From Candidatus Magnetominusculus xianensis (lineage in GTDB: Bacteria > Nitrospirota > Thermodesulfovibrionia > Thermodesulfovibrionales > Magnetobacteriaceae), in assembly GCA_001541255.1 (NCBI GenBank), contig LNQR01000056.1, forward strand, positions 23,009 to 87,008: a DNA stretch of 64,000 nucleotides, read 5' to 3'. Position 1 is the stretch's first letter. Each line of letters starts with the position of its first letter. The notes under the pieces were generated by a model. It worked only from the letters and a program-made list of their open reading frames with translations, was not told the origin of the DNA and did no database searches. This document shows, one piece after another, positions 26,172 to 35,450 of this stretch. Made by a program: the position numbers and the translations under genes.

Positions 26172-26450
26172 ATGGCTGTAAAAGTGAGAATACCAACCCC
26201 GTTACAGAAACTTACGGAGGGCAAAGAAGAGGTGGAGGCATCTGCCGGGACAGTTATAGATATGATAAAAGACCTTGACGCTCGTTACGCCGGTATTTCC
26301 GAGAGGATAACTGACGGCGGGAAGGTCAGGCGTTTTGTAAATATCTACATCAACGAAGAGGACATCAGGTTTTTACAAGGAGAGTTGACGCCGGTGAAGG
26401 ATGGTGACATTGTGTCGATAGTACCGGCAATAGCCGGTGGACGCATATAA
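26172..26450 (+). CDS. MoaD/ThiS-like ubiquitin-fold sulfur carrier, C-terminus GGRI
   Basis: 92 residues with the beta-grasp pattern of MoaD/CysO. The tail is VSIVPAIAGGRI, so two residues (Arg-Ile) follow the Gly-Gly (89-90) that must be free for adenylation and thiocarboxylate formation. Comparable carriers with a short tail (QbsE, HcyS) are trimmed by a JAB-type protease; none is encoded in this window. AGGAGG precedes the ATG. Located between thrC and the NIL-domain gene, it likely delivers sulfur to an amino-acid enzyme, with the ThiF/MoeB-like protein at 47.2 kb as a possible activator. Confidence 0.85.
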   Translation: MAVKVRIPTPLQKLTEGKEEVEASAGTVIDMIKDLDARYAGISERITDGGKVRRFVNIYINEEDIRFLQGELTPVKDGDIVSIVPAIAGGRI

Positions 26451-26470
26451 TGTCCTAATGGAGGTTATAT

Positions 26471-26707
26471 ATGAAAAAACGCATAAGGCTGACCTTCCCG
26501 CAGGACTTAATAAAAGAGCCTGTGATATACACGGTTGCCAGAAAATATGATATTATACCGAACATACGAAGGGCGCGGGTAACAGAGAGCGTTGGCGAGA
26601 TGATCTTAGAACTCGACGGACAAGAGGACAACTTGAACCTGAGCATAGAGGCCCTTAAAGAGACAGGTGTCGATGTAGAGCTGGTCGAAGGCGATATAAT
26701 TCAATAA
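26471..26707 (+). CDS. NIL-domain protein
   Basis: 78 residues, all one NIL domain (RIRLTFPQDLIKEPVIYTVARKYDI...IRRARVTESVGEMILELDG). NIL domains occur at the C-terminus of the methionine ABC ATPase MetN and with ferredoxins in a homocysteine-forming system of anaerobes, so a link to sulfur amino acids is likely. GGAGG precedes the ATG; the gene lies 20 bp after the sulfur carrier and 43 bp before the second thrC. Confidence 0.88.
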   Translation: MKKRIRLTFPQDLIKEPVIYTVARKYDIIPNIRRARVTESVGEMILELDGQEDNLNLSIEALKETGVDVELVEGDIIQ

Positions 26708-26750
26708 ACTCAGACAGTAGAGATATAAGCGGCGCACCGCTGGAGGATAA

Positions 26751-27872
26751 ATGGCAAGGGAAGAGTACCGATGTAATGCCCGAGATAATGCCCAAGATAA
26801 AGCCCAAGATAAAGCATGGAAGGGAATAATAACCCACTACAGGGATTTCTTACCGGTTACGGAAGTTACTCCCGTTATAACGCTTAACGAAGGCAATACA
26901 CCGTTAATAGCGGCAAGAAATCTGTGTAAGAAACTCGGATTTAACGGTCAGATATATTTTAAATTCGACGGGCTAAACCCAACGGGTTCATTCAAAGACA
27001 GAGGGATGACAATGGCCATATCAAAGGCTGTGGAGGCGGGGGCGCGGGCTGTGATATGTGCTTCTACCGGAAACACCTCAGCCTCGGCTGCGGCCTATGC
27101 AGCAAGGGCGGGAATCAAGTCTGTAGTCATCATCCCAGAAGGTAAAATTGCACTTGGTAAACTCGCCCAGGCCATCATACACGGAGCATCGGTACTGCAA
27201 ATAGAGGGTAATTTCGATGAGGCACTCTCAATAGTGAGAAAAATTGTGGAGCGCTATCCAATCACCCTTGTAAACTCAATAAATCCATTCAGATTAGAAG
27301 GCCAAAAGACGGCAGCCTTTGAGGTCTGTGACCAGTTGGGCGCTGCCCCGGATTATCATTCCCTTCCGGTTGGAAATGCAGGAAATATCACGGCATACTG
27401 GAAGGGCTACAATGAATATAAGACAGCGGGAAAGATTGATGCACTACCTAAAATGATTGGATTTCAGGCAGCCGGTGCCGCCCCAATAGTCCTCGGCAGG
27501 CCAGTAGAAAAACCTGATACAATAGCTACAGCCATAAGAATAGGCAATCCGGCAAGCTGGTGCCTTGCCGTAGAGGCAAAAACCCAGTCTGGCGGCGTGA
27601 TAGACTCGGTAACGGACGATGAGATACTTGCGGCCTACTCTATGATGGCCAAAACTGAGGGCATATTTTGTGAACCGGCCTCGGCGGCCTCAGTAGCCGG
27701 CGTGATTAAACTCAATGCCGCCGGGTACTTTGCCAACGGCAGCACCATAGTATGCACCCTGACAGGCGCCGGACTGAAGGACCCGGACTCCGTATTTAAG
27801 GTAACAAAAGACCCCCTTAAGGTATGGTCAGACTTAAATGCCGTAGAAGAGTATATAAAGAATCTGCTTTAG
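26751..27872 (+). CDS. Second threonine-synthase paralogue
   Basis: 373 residues, without the zinc ribbon of the first copy. The PLP lysine is K82 in [11 protein letters not shown], and the phosphate loop is [13 protein letters not shown], as in canonical bacterial ThrC. A short repetitive N-terminus ([12 protein letters not shown]) comes from an imperfect 12-bp DNA repeat. One of the two paralogues presumably makes threonine; the other may use another nucleophile or substrate. It ends the operon and converges on the AIPR gene with a 14-bp gap. Confidence 0.85.
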   Translation: MAREEYRCNARDNAQDKAQDKAWKGIITHYRDFLPVTEVTPVITLNEGNTPLIAARNLCKKLGFNGQIYFKFDGLNPTGSFKDRGMTMAISKAVEAGARAVICASTGNTSASAAAYAARAGIKSVVIIPEGKIALGKLAQAIIHGASVLQIEGNFDEALSIVRKIVERYPITLVNSINPFRLEGQKTAAFEVCDQLGAAPDYHSLPVGNAGNITAYWKGYNEYKTAGKIDALPKMIGFQAAGAAPIVLGRPVEKPDTIATAIRIGNPASWCLAVEAKTQSGGVIDSVTDDEILAAYSMMAKTEGIFCEPASAASVAGVIKLNAAGYFANGSTIVCTLTGAGLKDPDSVFKVTKDPLKVWSDLNAVEEYIKNLL

Positions 27873-27886
27873 CTATTTTCATGACA

Positions 27887-29671
27887 TCAGACGCCGTAGA
27901 AGTATTTGTAACGTTTACGGTAGTAGTTACGAATAGATTGAACAATGTTTTCTGTAATAACATTAATATCAGTGCCTTGCTTTCCGGTGAGGATTTCATA
28001 GGCGGCAGCGGTCAGAAACTCTTTTGACATCCTTTCGATAAGATTTCTAAACGTGCGGGATTTAAAAAAGTTATTATGTGAGTAATCATCGTCAACTTTG
28101 TTCTCACACTGGATTATCTCCCGTAAAATCGATACCTCTATAGAATAAATATCATTTAATAATTTATTATTCTGCAATATTTCACCGTTGTCTTTAATCT
28201 CTGGATAAACTTTACCGGCAATATATACAAGCGCCAAGTCCGCGTGCTGCAAGAATATGTCTCCGTTATTCCATTGTTCACGGCTCTCTTTTGCCTTGTG
28301 CTCAAGAAAGGATAGCAGCTTAAAACTGATTAAGAGCTGATTAGGGAGTTCTTTGTCATCGATAACAAATACATCATCAAAATATTTTTCGAATATCTTG
28401 CTTTTACATGATTTTGCCTCGTGGGGCATCTCTTTATATAAAGAGATATACGCCTGAAAAACACGCTCGTTATTTGCAATCTTAGCCTTATCGATCTTCT
28501 TATCCATGTACTCGTTTCGATGTGTTTCATAGTGGAAACCTTTTTCAAGAAAATAATCTTTCACTAGTTTCTGAACAGGGGCATTTGCCTTTAAATCACG
28601 TTCAAATATTGGATTCTGAGTATTAGTGCCTACGGTTATCTTATCAATTAACGCTTCGTTGCGTGTCTCGTAAAGCCGTAACAACAGATGTATATCCTGA
28701 AGTTGTTTATTGGGAAATGTTTTTCTCTCAGCATATAAATCATATAGTGATTTTGTTGTTTGAGCGCCATTAATTATTTTTGGATTAGTAACCTCAATTA
28801 TTTTATTGCCAAGTGCGTCATCGGTAAATGAGAACTGATCACATGAAATTGTAACACCGTTATTTAAAAACCAGAAATACTTAGAATCCTTAGGAGAAGA
28901 AGCTGTCTCCTTAATCTCTCTGTTAATTTTGTTATTACCCAGATAATATCTTATATTTCTGCTTAGAACCTTATCATGCCCTGCTGATTCGTATATATGT
29001 ACAAGTTCCTCTGCCGATATGGTAGCGACCATTCCTCTGACATCTCCAAGTTTCTTATCGGTACCGAGGTAAAGAATATCTTTGTAGGTTATGATATTGA
29101 TAGTATGGACTCGTTGCTTTGAATTGTCTATCGCCTGTAATATGTCATTACCGTCGTGAAAGGAAACATGATAGTTGCCTTTAGCCTCAAGCATCTTTGC
29201 GCGTTCTTTTTCTGATTCTTCTGGTTTATGAGTATTTACCACAAAATAAATACGTTTCTCTGGCGGTTTTAGCCTGCCCTTATCTTTAATTATATCTCTG
29301 ATTTCTTCAATCCTTGTTTTCATTATCTCAGACTGATTATCAACTTTATGGCCCTGAAAAATCTCTTCGACCTTTGCAATGGTTAAATCGATTTCATTTT
29401 TACCAATTCCTTTTGCCAGATTAGTTCGATACTTGGACTGGAAAATGTTGATAATTATGTTATCTCCAGTTTCATCAATGTATATTGCATCAATCCCGCC
29501 ATCGCCGCTTCCATCGGTGGCAGAAAAAATCGCTTCATTGATCGTTATGCCAAGCAGGGACATCATCGCGAAAATCAAAAACGCGTAGGGGTCATCATCC
29601 TGCCTTTTCTCAGGCAAGCTGCCTCGAATGTTATCTAAATTTGCCTCTATAACCGCCTGTAATATTGACAT
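27887..29671 (-). CDS. AIPR-family phage-resistance protein with nuclease-like N-terminus
   Basis: 594 residues. The N-terminal region has a PD-(D/E)XK-like core: DGSGDGGIDAIYID (D61) then NIFQSKY (Q78xK80). The central part contains the AIPR block (SKYFWFLNNGVTISCDQF...IINGAQTTKSLYDL) with the conserved NNGVT and NGAQT. AIPR proteins occur in abortive-infection and other anti-phage loci. It is a single gene flanked by housekeeping genes on the opposite strand, so it may act alone. Residues needed for catalysis look present. Confidence 0.88.
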   Translation of the reverse strand: MSILQAVIEANLDNIRGSLPEKRQDDDPYAFLIFAMMSLLGITINEAIFSATDGSGDGGIDAIYIDETGDNIIINIFQSKYRTNLAKGIGKNEIDLTIAKVEEIFQGHKVDNQSEIMKTRIEEIRDIIKDKGRLKPPEKRIYFVVNTHKPEESEKERAKMLEAKGNYHVSFHDGNDILQAIDNSKQRVHTINIITYKDILYLGTDKKLGDVRGMVATISAEELVHIYESAGHDKVLSRNIRYYLGNNKINREIKETASSPKDSKYFWFLNNGVTISCDQFSFTDDALGNKIIEVTNPKIINGAQTTKSLYDLYAERKTFPNKQLQDIHLLLRLYETRNEALIDKITVGTNTQNPIFERDLKANAPVQKLVKDYFLEKGFHYETHRNEYMDKKIDKAKIANNERVFQAYISLYKEMPHEAKSCKSKIFEKYFDDVFVIDDKELPNQLLISFKLLSFLEHKAKESREQWNNGDIFLQHADLALVYIAGKVYPEIKDNGEILQNNKLLNDIYSIEVSILREIIQCENKVDDDYSHNNFFKSRTFRNLIERMSKEFLTAAAYEILTGKQGTDINVITENIVQSIRNYYRKRYKYFYGV

Positions 29672-29758
29672 CTATTACTACCTCTTATGCTATTATAACC
29701 TGTTCCCATCTAAAAGGCAACGCCAGCGTTAGATAAACGAGCAGATGAAGAGGAGACA

Positions 29759-30859
29759 ATGACAACTGGGAAATTCTATAGATACACGTCCATTTTAGCG
29801 CTCATTAGTCTGTTTGGGTTTCTCAGCTATAACGTGATGGAGCCTTTTCTTCCGGCTATTGCGTGGGCCGTGGTGCTTGGCATTGTGTTTTATCCCCTGT
29901 TTGCCTTTATCAGCAAATACACTAAATGGAAGAGCGCGGCAGCAGCGCTAACCACCCTTGTTATCCTGTTTATAATCATAATGCCGTCTTTTTATATCTC
30001 AAGACAACTGGCAAATGAGGTTACGCACCTGATTCAATACACCGAGTTCACCCAACTGTTAGACTTCTCCCAGTACCCTGTAATTAACCGGGCTATTAAC
30101 CGGCCAGTGAACTGGCTGACAGGGCAGATGCGAAACATGGGCATAGCCGTCGATTACAGGGCGCTGATTACTGAAAACATCTCCGAAATCGGTAAAAACA
30201 TTATACCTAAGCTGACCTATGGCGTGAAAAACATCATAGATATGGCGTCGACATTCGCGCTGATGATGTTTACGCTGTTTTTTATCCTTGTGGACGGCCC
30301 GGCGTTCGTTGAAAAAATCAGGATTATGCTCCCATTTTCCGAAGGGCAAAAAGACCGCCTGGTAAAGGACATAAAGGACATGGTGGTTACGGCAATTTAT
30401 GGCGGACTGGCGGTTGGACTGGCTCAGGGGATGGTCTCCGGGGTTATATTCTATCTCCTTGACCTCTGGTCACCGGTGCTGCTTGGGGCGTTGACCGGCC
30501 TGATGTCCTTTGTCCCGCTGATGGGCGCAGTGTCGGTATGGGCAACGGTAGATGCCGTGTTGTTCTTAACCGGCTCGTACAAGGAGGCCGTTATACTGCT
30601 TATTTTGGGGGCAACAGTTATCAGCACAATAGATAATATCCTGAGACCGGTTATTGTCAAAGGACGCACTAATGTCCCAATACTAATTGTATTTTTTACG
30701 ATTATCGGCGGGATTAACTTCTTTGGCTTTATCGGCATTGTACTCGGGCCGCTCGTGTTTGTACTTTTTATCTTACTTATCGATATATTTATGACTTTTG
30801 AAGAGACTGCTGGTATAATAGGAGGGCTTAACGATGAGGCATGGAAATATGGAAAATAA
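29759..30859 (+). CDS. AI-2E-family transporter (first of a tandem pair)
   Basis: 366 residues with seven to eight membrane segments, including the N-terminal paired helices (PFLPAIAWAVVLGIVFYPLF), a cytoplasmic coil and the conserved region with YLLDLWSPVLLGALTG, then IDNILRPVIVKGR. Members of this family have been linked to autoinducer-2 export or, in other cases, to Na+/H+ exchange, so substrate is uncertain. It overlaps the next, very similar gene by 26 bp. Shares a divergent 87-bp spacer with the AIPR gene. Confidence 0.9.
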   Translation: MTTGKFYRYTSILALISLFGFLSYNVMEPFLPAIAWAVVLGIVFYPLFAFISKYTKWKSAAAALTTLVILFIIIMPSFYISRQLANEVTHLIQYTEFTQLLDFSQYPVINRAINRPVNWLTGQMRNMGIAVDYRALITENISEIGKNIIPKLTYGVKNIIDMASTFALMMFTLFFILVDGPAFVEKIRIMLPFSEGQKDRLVKDIKDMVVTAIYGGLAVGLAQGMVSGVIFYLLDLWSPVLLGALTGLMSFVPLMGAVSVWATVDAVLFLTGSYKEAVILLILGATVISTIDNILRPVIVKGRTNVPILIVFFTIIGGINFFGFIGIVLGPLVFVLFILLIDIFMTFEETAGIIGGLNDEAWKYGK

Positions 30860-31931
30860 ATCGATCACAAATAACAAGTTCTATGTGATAACCCTGCTGC
30901 TGCTGTTGCTGCTGTTTGGGTATCTCATGTACAACGTCATCAGACCCTTTCTTACCCCGATTGCGTGGGCTGTAGTGTTAGGGATTGTGTTTTATCCGGT
31001 TTACCAGTTTATAGGCAGGTATGTGGCATGGAAAAGTGCTGCATCACTTCTAACGGTCTTGATCATTGTGTTTATCATTATCGGGCCTTTCACTTACATA
31101 ATAGTAATGATGGGATGGGAACTGTACAGCCTTGTTGAACACTTAGAAAAAGGGGTATTTGATCAGCAATTCACTGGAGACCTCGCCTCTTTTGCACCGC
31201 TGAAGTGGCTTGATGAGCGGCTGCACATATATGAGTACATAGGGACAGAGGAAGTCAAGAAAAAGATCATGGACAGCATATCGTCGGTTGCACAGGGCAT
31301 TATGCCGCGCCTGACAATCGGCTTTAAAAATCTCCTCGGGGTCTTCTCTGATTTTTCAATAATGGTAATGACGCTTTATTTTTTCTTCCTTGACGGGCCA
31401 GCCTTTGTGAAAAAGGTGCGGGACTATCTGCCCTTTACCGATGTTCAAAAGGACAGGCTTGTAAGCCAGACTAAGGACATGGTGGTATCAGCAATTTATG
31501 GAGGTGTGGCCGTAGCGCTGTCTCAGGGAATCGCTGCTGGTCTTGTGTTTTATTTCCTCGGTGTACGCGCGCCGCTTCTGCTTGGTGCGGCAACTTATCT
31601 GATGTCCTTTATCCCCTTTGGGGCGGTGATTATATGGGGAGGGGTTGATATATATCTATTTCTGAGCGGGTCATATATCAAAGGAGGGATACTACTGTTT
31701 GTCGGTCTCTTTGGCATAAGCATGATAGACAATGTCTTAAGACCCATCATTGTAAGCGGACGAACGAACATCTCGTTTTTACTGATATTTTTCACCGTAG
31801 TCGGAGGGCTTGGATATTTTGGACTTATTGGCCTGATACTCGGCCCGCTTGTAGTGGTTATATTTTTATCATTATTTGAAATTTTCAGGACAATAGATGA
31901 GGAAGAGATTAACGGCAGCGCTGAGTTATAA
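30834..31931 (+). CDS. AI-2E-family transporter (second of a tandem pair)
   Basis: 365 residues, closely similar to its upstream neighbour (compare PIAWAVVLGIVFYPVYQFIGRY and the IDNVLRPIIVSGRTN block), so the pair came from a tandem duplication. The ATG at 30834 is preferred because AGGAGGG lies 7 bases upstream inside the preceding gene. The two products may form a hetero-oligomer. Overlaps the following solute-binding lipoprotein gene by 35 bp. Confidence 0.9.
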   Translation: MRHGNMENKSITNNKFYVITLLLLLLLFGYLMYNVIRPFLTPIAWAVVLGIVFYPVYQFIGRYVAWKSAASLLTVLIIVFIIIGPFTYIIVMMGWELYSLVEHLEKGVFDQQFTGDLASFAPLKWLDERLHIYEYIGTEEVKKKIMDSISSVAQGIMPRLTIGFKNLLGVFSDFSIMVMTLYFFFLDGPAFVKKVRDYLPFTDVQKDRLVSQTKDMVVSAIYGGVAVALSQGIAAGLVFYFLGVRAPLLLGAATYLMSFIPFGAVIIWGGVDIYLFLSGSYIKGGILLFVGLFGISMIDNVLRPIIVSGRTNISFLLIFFTVVGGLGYFGLIGLILGPLVVVIFLSLFEIFRTIDEEEINGSAEL

Positions 31932-33486
31932 CCAGCACATTATCCTCATCTGGGTATTCATCACCGCGGTGATATGCTCTTGTAATACCAAAAGCGGTGC
32001 ACCAGAGGGCTATGTCTGCATCAGGTTAGCTGCAAACCCCACAACCCTTGATCCGGCGTTCATCGTAGACGTTCAGGGCGGGGCAATAGCGGCGAAGATA
32101 TATAACGGCTTAATCCGCCTCGATGCCGACATGAATGTAGTTCCCGATGTTGCCGTGAGTTGGCAGATTAGTCCTGATGCCCTGAAATACACGTTTCAAT
32201 TAAGGCGCGATGTCCGGTTTCATAACGGTAAGCCGTTAACGGCAGCCGACGCCGCATTCTCCTTCACACGCATACTCTCTCCAGAAACAAATTCCCCCAA
32301 CGCATGGGCGCTGAAAAAATTAGACGGCGCAGAGGAATTCCTAAAGGGTAAAACACCTGCCCTTCATGCCATAAACACCCCCGACAACTACACTATTGAG
32401 ATAACCCTTAAGGAACCGTTTGAGCCGTTTTTAAAGATGCTCTCAATGCCTGCGGCATATATCATCCCAGCCCGCACGCGCGGTGAACCCGCCAAAAACA
32501 TCATAGGCACAGGCCCGTTCATTGTCAGCTCATGGGAGCCGGACAGGGAACTTGTCCTGAGAAAAAACGACGCATACTTCGACCGCCCTGCAAAAATACA
32601 AGGCATTTACTATAAGGTAATCCCCGAAGACCTTACTGCCGTAACTGAATTCATGCTTGGCAATGTCGATGTACTTGACATTACAGCGGCATCTTTTTCC
32701 ATGTTTACAAAGGATACAAAATACAAGGCAATGCTTCACAGCGGCCCATCGCTGAATGTCTATTATCTTGGGTTTAACACATCAAGGCCGCCGCTTTCTA
32801 ATCCGCTTCTGCGCAGGGCAATTGCCCACGCAATAGACAGGCGCAAAATCCTTGCTACTTACTTTCAAAACAGGGGCAGCTATGCCGTATCCCCTATCCC
32901 TGATGCCCTAAAAAAGTATACACTGGCAGACAGCTACCCGTTTGACAGGGAAAAGGCAAAGGAACTCCTGAAGGAATCCCTCCAATCAGGCCCGCCAACA
33001 AAATTACAGTTTTATGTTACAGCAGCCCAGGACGCCGTCGATATGGCCGAGATAATAGTATCCTATTTAAAAGATGCAGGAATAGAGGCAGAGATAAGGA
33101 CCCTTGAGTGGAGTGCCTATAAAGCGGCGATAAACAAAGGCGATACGGACATGTTCTGGCTAGGCTGGCTGGCCGATTACCCCGATGGTGAGAATTTCCT
33201 CTACCCGCTCTATCACTCGTCCAACTTCGGGGCAGGCGGCAACAGGACAAGATATAAAAATGCCGAAGTTGATAAATTAATCGAAACAGCCAGAGTGACA
33301 ACAAACGGGACAGAAAGAGAGGCGCTTTATAAAACAGCAGAGGAACAAATCCTAAAAGACGCCCCAGCGGTGTACTTCTGGCAAAACCGCTCCTTTACAG
33401 CAGTTGCGCCGCGAGTAAAGAATTTCCATGTCTATCCGATATATAACATTGACAAGGGGAATTTAATGGAGATACAAAACCCATAG
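31897..33486 (+). CDS. Family 5 extracellular solute-binding lipoprotein (peptide ABC type)
   Basis: 529 residues. The N-terminus has a basic start, a hydrophobic core and Cys residues fitting a lipobox (AVICSC). The body matches OppA/DppA-like binding proteins: DPAFIVDVQGGAIAAKIYNGL, VPDVAVSWQIS, the LRRDVRFHNGKPLTAADAAF motif, and YWLGWLADYPDGENFLYP near the end. It should capture oligopeptides or a similar ligand in the periplasm, but no ABC permease or ATPase genes lie next to it. Overlaps the AI-2E gene, so probably co-transcribed. Confidence 0.92.
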   Translation: MRKRLTAALSYNQHIILIWVFITAVICSCNTKSGAPEGYVCIRLAANPTTLDPAFIVDVQGGAIAAKIYNGLIRLDADMNVVPDVAVSWQISPDALKYTFQLRRDVRFHNGKPLTAADAAFSFTRILSPETNSPNAWALKKLDGAEEFLKGKTPALHAINTPDNYTIEITLKEPFEPFLKMLSMPAAYIIPARTRGEPAKNIIGTGPFIVSSWEPDRELVLRKNDAYFDRPAKIQGIYYKVIPEDLTAVTEFMLGNVDVLDITAASFSMFTKDTKYKAMLHSGPSLNVYYLGFNTSRPPLSNPLLRRAIAHAIDRRKILATYFQNRGSYAVSPIPDALKKYTLADSYPFDREKAKELLKESLQSGPPTKLQFYVTAAQDAVDMAEIIVSYLKDAGIEAEIRTLEWSAYKAAINKGDTDMFWLGWLADYPDGENFLYPLYHSSNFGAGGNRTRYKNAEVDKLIETARVTTNGTEREALYKTAEEQILKDAPAVYFWQNRSFTAVAPRVKNFHVYPIYNIDKGNLMEIQNP

Positions 33487-33580
33487 TATCGTTGCCTTAG
33501 CGGGTTTAAGTAACAGACCCCAACAGTCCCTTAATTTTCTTAAAATATTTTGCAAAAACCTATCTTGCCCAGGCAAACGA

Positions 33581-34408
33581 TCAATTCCCTGCCAAAAACC
33601 CCTTTAAATCATCTATCGAAACTGCTTTTTTAATCAACTCCTTAAACTCCTCAAGCCTTTCTACTGCATCAATTCTCCTCACAATGTTCATCAGCTCAAG
33701 TCCAATAGGTCCGTATTTTATTTCAAGCATCCCTTCTATCCCTTCGTTTAATCCTTCAAGTTTCCCCCTCTGTTCCCCGTTCAAATACAACTCATCTTTG
33801 GTGATATCAATTGTCACTGGCATCTTCTCTACCTCCCTTTTTACTGTTGTCGTTAAATTCCTAAGCCTGGAGAGATTTAACAATTTCAGGATATACCCCT
33901 CTCTATAGCTTTCTGGTAATTCTACCAACCTCGTAAGTATTCCCTTAATGGAAATGTCGGCATCTTCCATCTTGCATAATATTGATAACACAACATCTCC
34001 AGGGTCATTACTCTCCATTAAGTAGTTGCAGTCCATCTCTCGAACATCGATAGTTTTAAATGAAAAAACTAAATCTTGCAGCTTAACTTCATTTCTCATG
34101 TTCATTTTACTGTTACCCACATATAAAACCACCTGTCGGATGTTTTTTCTTAACTTACAATATATCATGCAGCAGTAGTCTAGTTCCCTGCAATCCATGT
34201 TGTTGTCGTTATCGGATTGTAATTCTACATGAAAAATCGAGTTATCAGGAAGTTCTAATACTAGGTCAGGTTGCCTGTATTTAATCTCAGGAAACTGCAC
34301 ATCTATTTGATTTACAGTCTCAAATCCCGTCAGTAACTTCATAAATCTCTTCGGTACGTCTTTAAGGATACTTTTTAAGGTTATGTCGTGATAATGTGGC
34401 ATCCACAC
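33581..34408 (-). CDS. Rpn-family (PD-(D/E)XK) recombination-promoting nuclease
   Basis: 275 residues. The N-terminal half has the Rpn/transposase_31-like start (HDITLKSILKDVPKRFMKLL) and the restriction-like active site: D48 in RQPDLVLEL and E62xQ64 in HVELQSD. The C-terminal part has a helical tail that ends FKELIKKAVSIDDLKGFL, as in DUF4351-type proteins. Rpn proteins nick or cut DNA and promote recombination; they are variable, often multi-copy genes. It lies at the left edge of a patchwork of gene fragments. Confidence 0.85.
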   Translation of the reverse strand: MWMPHYHDITLKSILKDVPKRFMKLLTGFETVNQIDVQFPEIKYRQPDLVLELPDNSIFHVELQSDNDNNMDCRELDYCCMIYCKLRKNIRQVVLYVGNSKMNMRNEVKLQDLVFSFKTIDVREMDCNYLMESNDPGDVVLSILCKMEDADISIKGILTRLVELPESYREGYILKLLNLSRLRNLTTTVKREVEKMPVTIDITKDELYLNGEQRGKLEGLNEGIEGMLEIKYGPIGLELMNIVRRIDAVERLEEFKELIKKAVSIDDLKGFLAGN

Positions 34409-34573
34409 TCCCCTTCTCCTGAGATATACCTTGACTATAACATATATGGATGATATTTATCTTTGTCTACAAAACATTATGAAGGCATCCCCCCTCAAAC
34501 CAAATCACTTAACCTCTCCCCAATCACCTTGCAATATACATCATCAACATCCAGCGCGATAAAGTACCTCCTT

Positions 34574-34722
34574 TATTGAGCATATTTCTGATGATCTGAT
34601 TAAGATGTTCAGCCTCCTCGTATATGGATAGAAGCAGTTCATGCTTCTGTCCCGAATCTAAGGCCATGTTTCTTTCAAGAAGGGTTGAGGCTGACCCGGT
34701 GATGACTGCCAGCGGGGTATAC
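34574..34722 (-). pseudogene. kdpD: Fragment of a KdpD-type sensor histidine kinase
   Basis: On the minus strand the frame reads TPLAVITGSASTLLERN ... ELLLSIYEEAEHLNQIIRNML, which matches the region just after the phospho-acceptor His of KdpD (usual form RTPLAxITGAASxLLE... ESIYEEAERLNRLVxNLL). The His itself and everything before it are absent, and the match ends at RNML. It starts right after the stop of the vor-like gene. The rest of the 34409-34730 gap is unassigned, including a 22-codon frame ending GERLSDLV. Confidence 0.7.
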
Positions 34723-34730
34723 CCTACCCT

Positions 34731-35450
34731 TTAACTCTTAAGGATACCAGTTTTATAAACCTTAATCATATCCGTCTGAATCCATTTAAGAGAGTCTTCC
34801 GGTTCGATATGCCAATCTGTTGGACATGGAGACAAAATCTCCAAAAAACTAAAACCTCTGCAGTTTATTTGATTTTCAAACACCTTTTTTACCAGTTTCT
34901 TTGTTTCCATTAAATTTTTCACAGTGTCCAAAGATGTGCGTGCTACGAATACAGCACCATCAATGCTTGAAATTAGTTCGGCAACTTTTAATGGATATCC
35001 TTCTACAGTGGCTTTTTTTCCTCTTGGACTGGTAGTAGTCTGCTGGTTCAGAAGTGTCGTTGGTGCCATTTGCCCGCCGGTCATTCCATAAGTGGCGTTA
35101 TTGATAAAAAATATCGACAGATTTTCTCCTCTGTTTGCAGCATGAATTATCTCTGCTGTACCAATAGCCGCTAGATCACCATCGCCTTGATAAGAAAAGA
35201 CTATAGAATTTGGATGTATCCTTTTTAACGCAGTGGCTACTGCTGGTGGTCGTCCGTGAGCGCATTCTATTAAATCGAAATTAAAGTAGTCGTAAGCAAA
35301 CACCGCACAACCTACAGGTGCTATGCCGATTGCTCGTTCTCTTATTTTGAGTTCGTCTATTGTCTCGGCTATAATCCTACAATGTAGTTTTAAGTATATT
35401 AGAGTTATCAATGTTTTTATAAGCATCAAATATTTCCTCAGCAGGTCCAC
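34731..35450 (-). CDS. 2-oxoacid:ferredoxin oxidoreductase beta subunit, 5'-truncated (chimeric N-terminus)
   Basis: 239 residues. From about residue 25 on it is a thiamine-diphosphate beta subunit of a 2-ketoisovalerate/2-oxoglutarate-type enzyme: GIAPVGCAVFAYDYF, the TPP motif YQGDGDLAAIGTAEIIHA, and NNATYGMTGGQMAPTTL. Homologues start with a Cys-bearing HFCPGCGHG segment; here this is replaced by residues read from the end of the cNMP/methyltransferase gene (35377-35450), so the native start is missing. Such enzymes oxidise 2-oxoacids to acyl-CoA and reduce ferredoxin. The protein is probably not functional. Confidence 0.8.
   Translation of the reverse strand: MDLLRKYLMLIKTLITLIYLKLHCRIIAETIDELKIRERAIGIAPVGCAVFAYDYFNFDLIECAHGRPPAVATALKRIHPNSIVFSYQGDGDLAAIGTAEIIHAANRGENLSIFFINNATYGMTGGQMAPTTLLNQQTTTSPRGKKATVEGYPLKVAELISSIDGAVFVARTSLDTVKNLMETKKLVKKVFENQINCRGFSFLEILSPCPTDWHIEPEDSLKWIQTDMIKVYKTGILKS

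Noticed and set aside
31897..33486. Complete ABC transporter with the solute-binding protein
   Set aside because: No permease or ATPase genes adjoin; the upstream genes are AI-2E-family proteins, not ABC permeases.
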